From Anseranas semipalmata (taxonomy: Eukaryota; Chordata; Aves; Anseriformes; Anseranatidae): DNA of 64,000 nt. Positions 14,801 to 30,300 of the stretch are shown piece by piece (position 1 is the first letter of the stretch; the number at the start of each line of letters is the position of its first letter). The DNA lies in the NCBI GenBank assembly GCA_013399115.1, contig VXAA01000170.1, forward strand, positions 197,211 through 261,210, written 5' to 3'. Made by a program: the position numbers and the translations under genes. Under the pieces are notes generated by a model, which saw only the letters and a list, made by a program, of their open reading frames with translations, had not been told where the DNA came from and made no database searches.

Positions 14801-17800
14801 GTCTGCTGTGTATGACCCATATGTATATGTTTCAATGCCCCTTTGCAAATAACTTGGTTGCAAAGTAGTCATGTATTTGTCACCCCTGCTTTCAGCTGGT
14901 GTTGCATCAATTATTTTTTCCAATGGCCGTGATTTACTAATTGGAGATCTTCATGGAAGAAGTTTTCGTACTTTGGTGCAGTCGCAGAATCGTGGGGTTG
15001 CAGTTGGAGTGGACTTTCACTTTTACCTGCGCAGGATCTTCTGGACTGATACGGTGCAAGATAAGGTGGGTAGAAATTTCAGGAAGAATAAATTTTTGTG
15101 TATGTGGAAGTAGAGAACAGCCAGAAGCAGAATGTGTTGATAGGCTTTCATTTTTTGAGAGCAAAAGCTGGCTGTATTTTTGTTTTCAGACAAAAAAGCT
15201 CCTTGAAATGTTTTATGTTAATGACTGCATTTTTCAAGCTATACTATTACATGTGACATCTTAAACAAAGAATCCTATTATATGGGAATGTCTTGAGCAA
15301 CTTTTAATTTTATTTGAGACAGAGTCCAAAAAACTAATTAAGAGAAATAGTAGACATTCTTTCAAAACTGAACAAATTTTTCTTGGTAATTTTTTGAAAC
15401 ATGATCATTTAAAATGTAAAAACTGTGTGCCTTCCAAGATGATAAAAATCAAATTTCTTCATATACTTCAAATAGCACTGTAATTGAGCTTAGATAACAA
15501 ATATTGACAGTATTTTGTGTAATAAGCCAATATTTTGTTACATTTTTTTTGAAGAGGAAATATTCTAGCTTCAAGGTAGGGTATAACAGAGTAATTAAAA
15601 AAAAACAAAAAACAATAAACAACACACAAAACAGTCTGGAGACCCTTGTGAAAGCTGGACATCACCCTTGCTCTTTCTTCTCCACGCATAACTTAATGAA
15701 ACAAAAAAAAGTCCCAGGTCAAATGCTGAAACTCCAGAATCTTCATTCCCCTGTTGGCTGCCATGCAGAGTAAAGGCGAATCCATGGCCTGCCTCCTGCT
15801 GACACCGTGTATGGATCAATTTGGTGTCAGTGTCATTATGAACCTACACCTAGCTGAAAACTAGCGTTTTTACGACAGTGCCGTGTTGGTTCTGTTGGAA
15901 AGCACACTGCATGGCCTTCAGGTAGGACAGGAACTGAACACACAAATTTTGACTTGTTCACAATTCTGGCATTTTTATTTTCACTGCAGAGAGTTCCCAT
16001 TACTGCAGTTGCATTGACAGTAGCTGTGTTAAGTCAGGGTCGAATCTGAACTTTCATGAGACAGGAGATTTATCTTATGTCTTTAAAAGGTAGAAACAAA
16101 AGGTAATATGGGATTTTCCACTGCACACCCCATATGGACAGGACTGCCTTGTATCTGCCTCAATATAGCTAAATCCTAAGTAATTCATTAGGATTAATTA
16201 ATCTAATTAAGTCGTAACTAGAACACCCTGAAGAAAACAGTGACATTAAGAATATTCATATACGATGTGTATTTCCACCCTGATGTCTTATATTATAAAC
16301 GTTATTAGGGGATTTATTTTGCTTGTCTTTGTTTTTTCTTTTCAAAGATTAAGACGAACTAAACCAGAAAATTATGGGTTATGTTCAGTGTCACCTTTAT
16401 CTCATTTAGTGTACTGCCTTCTAATGCCCATAAGCTCTTCCATCAACAAGGTTTCCTAAGAACACAATAGACAGTTAATGGTTTGCTCAGTTATTAACTG
16501 GACCTGAAGAATATTTAAAATGATAAAACCATTTCAACTGTTATTTTTCTTGCATATGTTTACTTGTGGTAATCTGTATTTTCATATAGATACATTTCAA
16601 ACTTCATGCTGTTGGTCCAAAAAAGGGATTATGATTCCTAGCTTTTCATATTACCCAGAGTTAGACTCGCATGATTACTGTATAATATAAAATGATTGCA
16701 TTTATACTGTTTGCCTCATGTAGTTCTGAACTTGTGTGTAAGATAATGGTATTTCTACTTGAGCATGATGCTGTTAAAATTGGCTTTAAGTAAAAGAGAA
16801 ACAGAAGCAATGCTGAGCCTTCTCCCTTCTGTCTGGATAGAGAGCTTTCCCTTGCTTTCTTCACTTTGCAAAGTCAGTTTTCCTTGTGATTTCCCTTCAG
16901 TGGTTGGTGCAGTAAGAGCTCCCCCTCTTGTTTGTGGTCACTGATGAGAGCTTTGCTAAAGCCTGTTAATTTGTTTCTATTAATGGAAATACTGCTTTTT
17001 GCTAGATTCCAGAAAAGCAAGATGCATTTTCCTCATCTGTTTTTTAATCCAGCAACTTGCCATGTTTGCTAAAGAACTAGGCTGTTTTAGCTTGTTACCT
17101 TATTTATGTTTCTGAAATGCTAGTTGAGGGCAAGCTTCCTGTATCTTTTGCATTGTTTTCCAAAATTTTGAAAAAAAACAAACAACTAAGCTGGGGAATA
17201 GCTTAGTAGGTAACTTGTGAGTCTGTGCTCAGTGTGATGATAGGTACCACGTGACTCATGATTAGCAAGACATCATGTCAGTATTGATAATATTTGTATT
17301 GTTTTCAGGTTTTTTCTATTAATATTGATGGCTCTGATTTCCAAGAAGTTTTAAATGTTTCAGTTGACACACCTGAAAATCTAGCAGTGGATTGGGTTAA
17401 CAATAAACTATATGTGGTTGAGACCAGTGTGAACAGAATAGATATGGTTAACTTGGATGGAACAAACCGTGTCACTCTTATTGCTGAAAATTTGGGAAAT
17501 CCTAGAGGAATAGCACTTGATCCAACTGTTGGGTAAGTGATAAGCGTCAGGTAATGGTAAAAGTTATCAGAAATTCTTTTATTCACATGCACTAGGGAGG
17601 AGACCTAACAGGGTAGTTGTTTTAGAATCTTATCTAAAATGGTTTAAATATTTACATTCTATCCTAAACTGTCCTACATTACTATGGGAGAGCTGAACAC
17701 TGCTTTTGTTCCCATTGAGTGGTATCTGTTTTATTGCTTGAGTTGTATGTGCATGAGCAGCCCTGAAAACAGACAGATTGTGGAGTTGCCTCCAAGACTA

Positions 17801-18296
17801 GAAGTTGTCCTTAAAGATTTCTGTTACCATCCACAGATCTCCTGCTGTCTGAAATAAAGAGGTGGGGTGAAGCTGGGGAAGCTAGTGTCTCCCAGCCCAA
17901 TAGGCTTCAGAAATGCATGTGAGCCATGGAAACTGGGATCCACAGAGAATGGCAAGAAGAGTTTCATGCAGTTTACAGTGATGGATGCTGCTTTCATGCT
18001 GCATGGATTTGTCATTGGTTTATTTCTAGCAGCATGCTTAAGTCTGTATTTTACAAAGAACACTCAGTATTTCTGAGGCCTTTTGGGTGAGAGCATGTTT
18101 ATTTTTGGATTCATTCTATAAAAATGCAAATCACTTATTGGCCAGGAGGTATGAAGTGTGTTTTCACTGTATGCTAACTTGCTAACTGAGAATTAAACTC
18201 TGTCGTGAAAAAGTGCTGGTTTTAAATGATGACATAGTTTCCAAATTCTGTGTTGCTTTTTTTTTTCTGTTTGGTAAAATCTCAAGGAAACCTGGG

Positions 18297-18335
<39 letters not shown>

Positions 18336-21300
18336 TTATAGTTATTTATTTTTCTCAGACTGGGATAGTCTGTCTGGTGATCCTAAAGTGGAAAGGGCCT
18401 TCATGGATGGCACAAACCGTCAGGATTTGATAAAAACAAAATTAGGCTGGCCTGCTGGAATAACTCTGGATATTGTATCAAAACGGCTTTACTGGGTTGA
18501 CAGCCGGTTTGATTACATTGAGACTGTAACTTATGATGGGCTTCAAAGGTAGGAGAAATATTATTCCTTGGAGTTTACAGATACACTGATTGTTTTGTAT
18601 CTAGTTCAAAGATAAATTTGTCTAACAAAATGGGATTCATAAAGGATGAAAATTATAACATAATGAATGTGATATACCTTGATATCTATGGTGTCATACT
18701 ACTTTTAGAAAATCCCAATTCCTCCATCATTCTCTGTCCTGTTTCTACATTGAATACCTGTTACACTTTTTTTATAATGTACTCTTTCATAGCCCACCAC
18801 TATAGTACACATTTTGGTAGTGTCTGCTTTTTGTTATTTTTGAATACTAAACATTGTCTTAGATCATCATATCTTTGCATCTTTTTCACAAATGAATTTA
18901 TTTAAACTATTAATCTCCAAAGCACCACTTTGTGTAATGGGTATTAAGTGCTTAGGGTTTTGCTCTTTTTACACTTGATAAATCTCAGTTGTCAGAAATT
19001 AAAAGTCCTTGCTTGCCTTATTGTGATGCTGGGGAAACTATATCAGCATTCAAGAAAGGAGCCTTTGAGTTTTTGTGGGACTGTGCCTTAAAGTATAGTA
19101 TTTAGAAGCCTGCTTATCTCTGCATCTGTGATTGGTCTCTGTTACACAAGAAAAACTTGTTCACTTTCAACATACCTCTTACACAGTGACTTGAAAAACA
19201 GTCCTCTACTCAATTAACAGGCTTATTGCTCAATGTATTCTTTCACTTGCAAAATTATAAAAATAATACCGGTGTCTTTGATCTGCTCCTTTATCAGTAT
19301 TTTTCAAGGTTGTTTTCAGGGTTTAGTAAGGCAAGAATGTGTTTAGTAAAATCTCTGGTTTTTGCAGATAAAAACATCACTAACAGCAGCACCAAAAATC
19401 TTGTAAATGTGCAAGTGGGCAAGAGGCAATGGCATAGTCTGCAAACACTGTTAAAATTCAGCTTATTGTCCAGTTAATTGCATCTCGTGTGCCTGTGAAC
19501 CTAAATCACCCTGGAAACTGTTAGAGTAGAACTGCAGAATTCATCTAATTCGTAGACCTTCCTTCAAGACTCCATGAAAATAATATTGTGGTGTTATTGT
19601 TACGTATTGTTTGAGGACTTAAATGTCTCTCTATCTCCTAATATTTATCCAGAAAAATATTGTTACAGTTTCTTGCATACAATAGATACAATTTATTAAC
19701 ATTTGATTTTTCTTTGGTTTTGCATGGGTGATTAGTTCAGGCCTCTATTCTGTAAGTCTCTTTCATTTTTTTTTTACTGCATACATTGGATTTTATTTTT
19801 GACCAGTGGCGATTACAGCCATTATTTTTTTACTTTCAAGGCTTCTTGAATATTTTAAAATGTTGCAGTATCTTTCATTTCCTCTGTTTGGCCTTTCTCT
19901 CTAATTTTCTCTCAGTAATTATGAATCTTTTCATACATTTTTGATTGCTCTTCTTTATTTACAGTGTTTTCTTGGAAATTGCAAACATTTTTTATCTGTT
20001 TTCACTTCTCATTTTTTATGCGTGTGTACTCTGTATGTTTAACTTCATGTCTTGAGTTCATTTGACTTTTTTGTCTGTACTTCGGCCGCTTCTATGTCTA
20101 TGGAAGTAAAAGCTAGTGAATAAATTAATAATCCTGTGCCCTTTGGTGTTTTAAGAGAAGTTATTTTCTAGATAATATTTTGTAATTAACTAAAAAAAAA
20201 AATCTTTATAACAGGAGAACAATAGCTCATGGAGGCTCACTAATTCCTCATCCATATGGAATCACTTTATTTGAACACAATGTTTATTTCACTGATTGGA
20301 CGAAAATGGCAGTGGTGAAAGCTAACAAGTTTTCAGAATCGAACCCTCAAGTGATCTACCAGTCTTCACTGAGACCTTATGGAGTGACGGTTTACCATGC
20401 TGCCCGGCAGCCATATGGTAAGACAGTGACTAGCTTGTTAATGGAGATGTAGGAATTTTCTTACCAAAAGTTGCTAAAAAATATGAAGGACTTTTATTTT
20501 GCTATAAAGAACAAATAATTATGATAGTAAATTTTTAGGACTGGTCTTTATCATGCAGTACTTTCATCCAGGTCCTCTAGCTAATGACCTGTCAAATGCA
20601 ACATTTAAAAGTGGGGCTTACAAAATGTGTTGATATTTGGAAGAATCAAATGTATGTTCATTGAACAGTTTTGGCATTTGGGACTTTCCTTTCTCAACAC
20701 CACAGTAAGGGTGCAGTTGGAAAATGCTACCAGTGAAAATGAGTTTTGTGAGATTTAATTATGAAGTAGATCTACATGTGGAAATTACCACCTTGATACC
20801 CTCAATGCTGTGTGCTGAGTGTATCTGTACAGAGCTGCATACCTTGAACAATGGTTAGCTCTGATGGGACTTTAGTGCATTCCTGGTTAGAACTCGTGTT
20901 GTATGATTTCCATGTAACATAATTCTCACAGAGTCCACATGATTTATTGTGGATGATGAAAAAATCCTGAAAAATCAAAATAACGATCAAAAATGATCAA
21001 AATAAATGCCATTAGGTTAACAGATAAAGTTATAATCCTATCTATATTATTTTCCAGTAAGAAATCCTTGTGGAAATAATAATGGAGGATGCGAACAGAT
21101 CTGTGTTCTCAGCCACAAAACAGATAACGATGGACTAGGTTATCGCTGTAGATGTATACTGGGCTTTGATCTACACATAGATGGACAGCATTGTGTCGGT
21201 AAGAAAATGCCTTATGATTGCTGGAAATAGCAATATTCCATTAACTCTAGAGATATTTCTAGAACCTCTTTTCTCTCTCCAGTAACATTGTGGGTTCAAT

Positions 21301-24300
21301 ATGCAAAGGGCTTCGTGTTTTTCTATCACAACTCTTGTTGGCAGATTTAAATGTAATAATTTCTGCTGATGTTCATTTCAAGCCACAACAACTTAAAATC
21401 ACCACCTTCTATGAGCATTTTAAGAGAGTTTGATATGGAATGTGTGTAGACAATGGTATGATTACGCTCTTAGCCCTGAAATCAACTATTGATGCTTGCT
21501 AATATGCAGATTTTGCATTATTTTGAACATGTAAGCCTGCTCACTTGCAGTATTGCGCAAATTAAGTTGGTCTTCCCTTGAACAAGTATGGCAAGAATAA
21601 GAAATTCAGGCTTGAGGTTGTGGGCTTCCATCAGCAATCTTCTGCTCTCTGGGTGGAGAATTGTCACTGGGACGTTTGCCATGTGCAGCTGTTGGCAAAT
21701 TAAGCCAGATATCTTGTCTGCAGTTCTACTATTTAACCGTGCAGTTATACTTCTGGCTACTCAGATATAGTCTGGCTATACGGTAGCTCCACAACGCCTT
21801 TAAGTTATTTTTATATAGATTGTAAAGAGATCAACACAAGATTTCTGCATCCATAGGGATAGTGTTTTCTGTAAAGGTGTATTAGGACCACAGTAACAAT
21901 GCAAGAGGAAGACCTGGCCACATCACCTAATATTCTGGACTGGGTTTTGTTTTTCTTGTTCTATTTCATTTCTCAGGTCTGTGTATATTTAAATTCATAT
22001 CGTGTCATTCTTTCTTCTTCCATTTCCAGGATGTTAGTGCTGCCAAAAGAAAACAGAGCTTTACAATTAATTAATGCTCAGTTGTCTCACCCTGTGAATA
22101 AGTAAAGACTGTGTCTGGTCTTTCCTTTTGCAGCTGTGCAGCAGTTCCTGCTGTTTTCATCCCAGCTAGCAGTGCGAGGGATCCCATTCAACCTTTCTAC
22201 CCAGGAAGATGTGATCATACCTGTAACAGGGAGTCCTTCATATTTTGTTGGAATTGACTTCTGTGCTCAGGATGACACCATTTTTTTTTCAGACACAAGT
22301 AAAGACATGATCTATAAACAGAAAACTGATGGTTCAGGTGAGAATCATTCTTAATAAGTGAAAAGTAATTATGGTACGAAGAGTAAAATATATATTCCTA
22401 AAAAGCAGCACAAAAAATCGCATTGTGAGATATACAGAAAAATCTCTCACCTCAGTAATCTGGAAAATGTTTGTCAAAAGTGTTTGTTCAACTCATATTA
22501 AGCTTGTGAAAGTAGTCAAAAATTTTCTCCTGTTCTTTGACAAACTTTATGAATGTGTTTTAGAATGAACTATTTGTAACACTTGTTACAACTTGTGTTT
22601 CTCGTCATGGGTCTGCTTATGCAGACTGTTACACCTTTCAGTACTATGACACTGAGTTTGTCTTTTTTATTTTCCTATCTGGAGAGCAGGATGTTTGTCA
22701 TGATACTGCAATGCAGAAAAAGAACACTATGTTTGTGAGATTTTGGGAGTCCTATTTGTGGTAGTGTGAAGAGTATTTGTATCTAATTTGTAGTAATGGT
22801 CATATGTATATTAAGGTAGCATATAGCCTTCTGAACTTGCTCGATGCATTAGATCAGAGTAATGGTAGACTGTAGCTGATGATCACTATGGAAAGAGTAG
22901 GTAGGTCTGGTTGTTGAGTAAGATGTAACTAGGGGACCAAACAATGTCTTGTCCGTGCTGACCTTCATTCATAGAACTCCTTCCAGTGGAAGCTTGGTCT
23001 CTTGTCTTGGTTAGTCATTATTTCTCCTCTTTTGGGTTTGTGCTCCTTCCTAAGAATATACCTCCTTCACCTGGACCAAAGGGCACCCCCCCACACACAC
23101 ACACTTTGTTAGTGGTCTTTATATTAACTAGCACAGAAGCAGCATTTTTACCACGGGAAAACACTAGTTTTATGAACAGAATAGTACATTCAGGTTATTT
23201 CCTCTGTTCCTAAACATGTATAGTGATTATGTTTGTTGTAAATTTTAGGAAGAGAAATTCTGACAGCTAATAGAGTGGAAAGTGTTGAAGATTTGGCCTT
23301 TGACTGGATCTCAAAGAATCTATACTGGACAGACCCTCGGTACAGAAGCATAAGTGTGATGAGGCTGGCAGATAAATCTAGAAGAGCTATTGTTCAGAAT
23401 TTAAATAATCCTCGATCAATAGTGGTTCATCCTGTTATTGGGTAAATTATCTTTGATTCTTACTTGAAACTATATGAACAACCTAACCTTTTTTGTTCAC
23501 TGCCCTATAAAGTGATTTAACACTAGTCTTAATTCTTTGACTGTAGACATAAGTCAAAAGGATCAAGAGAAAATTCATTGTAAAATTCATGCTTATTTGC
23601 AAGTATTACCTGGAGGATGTATTTTGCTTGGTTATTCCCTGTTGATAGTTAAATGAAATCCTTAACAATTTGAACAAAGATATGGACATTTCATGGCAAA
23701 ATGGACAAACCACTTCAGAAGATTTTGAAAGTCATTGTCCACAGGATAAATATTAATCGTCAGTACCACTACCAGCTGAGGAGGGGAGGGAGGGTCAACA
23801 CAAAATTATATATATATTTTTTAAGGTATGTGAAGATGTGGTACAAATAAGGATGTCAATGCTGTTCAAATGTTTTCTCTGTTTAAGTACATTTTATCAG
23901 TGGGCTTATGTGTCTTCTGATGTATCCTTTCAGGTATATATTCTGGACAGATTGGTTCCGTCCTGCTAAAATCATGAGGGCCTGGAGCGATGGATCCCAT
24001 GCCTTGCCAATTGTGAATACAACACTAGGCTGGCCTAATGGCCTAGCCATTGACTGGAGGTAAGAACAATACAATTCTGTCAAATTGTGTGCACTGGCAC
24101 TTTCTTGTTAAAGGTCTTTTTTTTTCAACTTGTTAGCCTGTGAAGTGCAAGATTTTCTCAGACAACACCGCTCCCCTTCCCTCCACCAATAACCTCTTGA
24201 CAGGTTTAGGATTGTTATTACAGCAAATGTTAGCTCTTCCTAATGCACATAATGTCATTTTAAGAGATATGACATTTTCATTATTTTTAGTTCTCTAAGG

Positions 24301-27300
24301 CTTTACTGGGTGGATGCCTTTTTTGATAAAATTGAGCACAGCACCTTTGATGGGCTGGACAGACGGACTCTTGAACGTATTACTCAGATGACTCATCCAT
24401 TTGGCCTTACTATTTTTGGAGGTAAGTCTGGCATTGAAAAATATTGTCTATTAATATCACAGAATTTTGTTCATATGATGATATGTGAGTATGTGAGATA
24501 AATTAACATGGTCTTTGCAATATTGATTTTGTATAGAAAGCTGATGAAAGTTTATGTAAAAATACATGTTTAGTACCAGTTTTTTTTCCTAAGACTGCTG
24601 TTATATATGTTTGTATTTAAATCATTTGAATCAGATCAGTTAACTCTCTTAGTGCAACAAGGCAGATATGCTGTAGTAATTATAGCTTTCAAGGTGGGTG
24701 CTTGTGCTGGACAGACAAGGGTAAATCACCTCCCTAAAGATGATCAGCAATTTCAGGGTTTTATTAATTGTATGTAGAGTTTATCATTGGATTTATGATG
24801 TGTGCGAAGAAAGATAACAAAAAAGTATCTTCTAAATATTCTAATGTTTTCTAAACAGAAGTCTTAATGAATTATTTTAAAAACTGTCTTGGAATTTGAA
24901 ATGTCAGTAGAGTCTGTTATATCTCACCTTAAACAAAATCTAAGAGGGCTTTTTTAAGTTCTGTCTGCCTCTGACTGAAGGGCTCACTTTTGCTACAATG
25001 TTGATAGAAGTCCTTTAGCCTTTCAGGAAACAGTTATGAAAAATTATTAAATTTACACGAAGTGCCTTGCAGTTTTATCTCATGATGTTTGATCTTTTAT
25101 GTCATTTTGTACTGTAACTGTTATATGTTAAATGTCTTTCAAAACAGGTTATGCCTATTTCACTGATTGGAGACTTGGTGGAATAGTTCGAGTGAGAAAG
25201 TCTGATGGAGGAGAAATGACCATTATTAGGAGGGGCATTAGTAACATTATGCATGTTAAAGCATACGATGCTCATTCCCAAATAGGTGAGCTCACGTGTT
25301 TGTGGAGATGAAGGATATGAAATAAGGAATAAGAGACAAAATATCAGGAAAGCGGGTTTCCGTTTTCAATTTTAAAAATGGTTTGCTGAATCATAACTGT
25401 GACACACGAGAGACACAGCACAGGCACTTACAGTCCCAGGTTCTGTATTTCAGTGCTTTGTGACTGTATGCAGTTTTTCTTTACCATATCTGTTACTGTA
25501 TTTAATAACCTTGTAAAATGGAATTATGACTCCGTTGTATTTTGTGTCATTTTATCACCAATTACAACCTTGTATTTATCTTTTTCTGGTAGAAGTTTTA
25601 GTTAAACTGAGCTACTTATTTCAAAGAATTGGGTAAACATTTGTTAATTAAACTATTATTCCTAAAGTAATCACTATGCATAAGTCTCTAATTTTTCTTC
25701 TTTTTACTCTTGAATTCTATGCAGCTATATGATCTAAAACAAGGATTTGGTATTGTAGTTAACTTAGTAAAACACCCAGTGCACTTACTGAATGTGATCA
25801 AAGCTTGTGCTAAGATTCATTACCAATTTGGCATCCAAACATTGGATCAGATATCCTAGCCGTGCTCAGACAAGGGTCCTCGCTTGCTGTAGAGTACTTA
25901 TTTGCAGACATTTGCCAAAAAATGGCAGAAAATTGGACAAAATTTTATAGTATGTTTTTGGCTTTCTTAAATATTTGTGTCATTTGAGATCATATGGAAT
26001 TGAAGACTTATGACTTACTACTACTCCTGCCAGTGAACTTGACTCTGTGACATACTACTACTACTACTGAGAGTGAACTTGAACCTGTTCTGCAGTGTAA
26101 TCAAAACCAGGATTTGCTACAGCATCTTTTTTTTTTTTTTTAATAACATTCTTTTGCAGTTACTCTGCACTTTTAATAGTTCCCAAGCTGTTACCACTAG
26201 TGTATACGTTGATCTTCTCTATCACTTTTTAAGGCTCTAACTACTGTAACAGAGGAACAAATCCCAATGGAGACTGCAGCCATTTCTGCTTCCCAGTACC
26301 AAATTTTCAGAGAGTTTGCGGTTGTCCTTATGGCATGAAACTGGCTTCAAATCAACTGACATGTGTTGAAGATCCATCCAATGAGCCACCCACTTTGCAG
26401 TGTGGCTCATACTCATTTTCCTGTGGTAATGGAAGATGTGTGCCTCGATACTATCAGTGTGATGGTGTTGATGATTGCCATGATAACAGTGATGAACAAA
26501 ACTGTGGTTCTTTAAGTAAGTAGTCCCTGTAATTTACAGTTGTAGATAAATCCTGAGAGCTATCTGGATGATTAGTTACTTTGAAATCAATAAGATAACT
26601 CATAGGAATAAGGGATTCAACACTGGACAGCTAAAGAATGCACAAAAATATTAGTATCTAACAAGTTCTCAAAATTCAGTTTTCAGAGTAACAAAAATGT
26701 CTCTTCCAAAGAAAAAGTCAGCTTTTATTCTTTTTTTTCTTTGTAAATTTGAAAGACACTGGAATATCACTTTCCTGTTGTATATTAATGCATGGAGAAG
26801 GACAAACAGTCTTAATACAGATGAAGACATTTAAAAAATAGCACCATAAGAAAAACAGCAAAAGCATGTGTGTTGCCTAGGCTTCATCTAAGATTGGAGA
26901 AGCACCTTTGTTTCATTTAACAGCTGAATAGAATTTTTCTGATTTTCATTATATTTGGGCATTTCTGAACTATTTGTTAAAATTTTGATTTTCACAGTGA
27001 AGTGAATTAAAAGCACATTGGTTTATTTCCTGGTTTTACTGTAAAATGGCTCATACAAAATATTTTGTTGATCAAGTAAGTTGAGAGAACAAATGGATAA
27101 TTATATTTGATAAAACACTGAAGGGTTCTTGGCTTTTATGACATATTTGGTGCTTTTTTCTTCAGAGTTAATTGTTTCTTTTAAATCACAAACAAGAAAA
27201 TAGGAGATATTAGTAAAATGTGCCCCTTAATGCATAGGACTAACAAGTATGACTAAAGTATAAAATTTGTTTCTTATTAATAGGCTATTTTAGAACAAGT

Positions 27301-30300
27301 AGAATGTCTTTTGGGGAAAAGGAAAGTATAAAAAAAATGGCCACTTGAAGAAATGATTCTTCTTGGTTTTTAGGTTGTTTTGAAGCGCTTAATTAGTTTT
27401 TTATTGATTCTTGCAGCTTAAAAAAGCTTGTAAGAATTTAGTTCAATTTTGCAGCATGTTGCAGCATGACTGACATTTTCATTTTAAGCGATGTGCATTT
27501 TAAAATTTGATGCATAATTTAGGCATTATGTAAGCTAAATATATCTGATACTCTGGCAGGGAAGATAAGTTTTGGAGATCTTTTATAAAAGTGTTTTCTT
27601 ATTTTGTTTTTTGTTTAGACAATACTTGTTCTTCATCAGCTTTTACCTGTGCCAGTGGGCAGTGTATTCCACGTCGCTGGCGTTGCGATAAACATAATGA
27701 CTGTTTTGATGGCAGTGATGAACTGCATTGTCCTACACAAGGACCCACTTCATGCCCTGTAACCCTGTTCACCTGTGACAATAACAGATGTATTCCTAGG
27801 ATCTGGCTATGTGATACTGATAATGACTGTGGCGATGGGTCAGATGAAAAAAATTGCAGTGAGTATCTGAACTGGTTTTTTTTTTTAAATGACTATGTAT
27901 GGCTGCATAGATATGTCTGTTGGTGTAAGAATGGTAAAAGAAATTAGGAAGAAAGAAGTAATATTTAAGTTAGATCAATATTTTGCAGTCCATAAGATGT
28001 CAAAAACTCATCTAATTTGAACTACCAGTACCATGTAGAATGCAGAAAAATCATTAAAAAACAGTAAGAAGGGGCAAGTGTGATTTTTTGCAATCATGAT
28101 GCTGCATAATGTCATCCATTGCAAAAATCAGCTAGAGCTTACAGGTTCTAAGTGCTTACTTATTGAGTGATCTCAATAATGACTGATGGTGTAGTCAGCT
28201 AATTTAATGTGGAAGTTTTTACCCAGAAGTGCCTGTAGTTATTTTGCAGTGAAGTAAGAGGGTTTCTCCATATGCTTTCTTGAGCATTATTTCTCGCAGA
28301 TTGGAATCTTCTGTTTGTTTTGCATGAGACTCAGCCTACATATGAATAAATAATTACTTGATACTAATGTATAAATGCTTGTCATTTGTCTGATTACTTG
28401 CTGCTGCATTGCATATGCTGCATGTTAGTGATAGTGTCTATGCAGTCTTTGTATTAAGCTGATTTCAGAAGAGAAAATAAACACAGATGTGTTTATTGTC
28501 ATTCTTAATAGCTTTCACAGGTACTTGTGAACCCAGGCAATTTCAGTGTCCGGACCATCGCTGTATTGACCCATTCTATGTCTGTGATGGAGACAAAGAC
28601 TGTGTGGATGGTGCTGATGAGCATGACTGCAGTAAGTGTAACTTGTGTTTGTTCAGTGCCTCTTTATTGTTTCCTATTATCGCCCCCGAAAGGTCTTTGG
28701 TGACCTCATATTACCAGCTCCAAGACAGCAGAAGGCATAATAAACCTATCCATAAATTAACTGTGTTTAAGATACTTGCTTTAGCATTTGTAGTAAGCCC
28801 TTTGATCTCATGGCTGGTTGCAGAGGGCTGAAATCAAAGTTTTCTGTAGATTACAAGATCACTGCATTTTCTGTGTCCCATGAAAATCACAGTCTTCAGT
28901 GGAATGTAGACTCCTGATATCATAGCTGTGTTGTGCACCTGTAGAGAAATACGGTACAGTCTAGCTCTATAAAATAAAGTAAATAACTAAGATAATTTTT
29001 TTTTTTTTTTTTAGTATACAATTGCAGTGCTACAGAGTTTAAATGTGTAAGTGGAGACCAGTGTATCAGTACTTATTACCAGTGTGATGGTGTTTTTGAC
29101 TGTAATGATCACTCAGATGAGGCTGATTGCCGTAAGTATATTGGTGCTGAAAGGCTTCATTTATTAGGTGATGCTTCTCAAAATGTCATCTATCTGCTAT
29201 ATCAAATAATTTGCAATACGCTCATTAGAACCTCAAAATTCTTTTTAAATAAACTTGTTTATAAATAGTTCTTGTGAGCAGAATTTTCAAACACGGTAGG
29301 TTCCAGCTCAAGAGTAGATTTCTGGCAAAGAGTAGAGTCTTTTGGCTCTAGAGTCTTGTTTTACTTGGCACCTTGGTTTCAAGGCCTAAAAGTAAGAAGT
29401 TTTTTCATCTAGAAAGCTGAAAATCTTTTATCCATGAGAGTTATATTGAAACTTTTCCCTTGAGTAATTTTTTACGTTTAAGTTAGAATTTTGCAATACA
29501 GGCCAGTGAAAACTTGTTTCAGGGAGTAATTTCGTATTGCATTGGGCATGTACATAGATATCAATATACATATCAATATGTGCTTGCTCAAAATATAACA
29601 ATTGCTTTGTTCACCATGTTATAAAGTAGGAATTGAATTGGCCAGATTCTGAAACATTATGTAGGTTGATCGATTGTGATTCTGTGGCCTGATCTAAAAG
29701 TGACAGAGTTCTTTATAGTGTTGTAATTACTTACGCAAGATGTGAACTGAGCATAGTAATTTTTCATCTCCATCTAAAACTAAAAAAGTTTCTGAACTGT
29801 TGAATGTCACTGTTTTAGCTACAAGACCACCAGGGATGTGCCACCAGAATGAATTCCAATGTCAATCAGATGGCAGTTGTGTTCCTGCTAACTGGGAATG
29901 TGATGGCCACCTTGACTGTGCAGATGGCTCAGATGAACATCATAGATGTCCTGCCAGGACCTGTCCTCCATCCCTTTTCCGCTGTGACAATGGCAACTGC
30001 GTCTATCGAGCATGGATCTGTGATGGTGATAATGACTGCAGAGATATGAGTGATGAGAGGGATTGTCCTACTCAACCCTTCCGGTGTCCCAGCTGGCAGT
30101 GGCAATGTCCAGGTCACAGTATCTGTGTGAATCTGAGCAAAGTATGTGACAATTCTGCTGATTGTCCTAATGGAGCTGACGAATCCCCATTGTGCAGTAA
30201 GTTACTGTTCAAGCATCTACAATAGCCTACAATGTGCTGTGGCTTCAGAAAAAAACAGAATATGCTGAGTATCCGAACAACAGCCATGTTATATTCAGCA

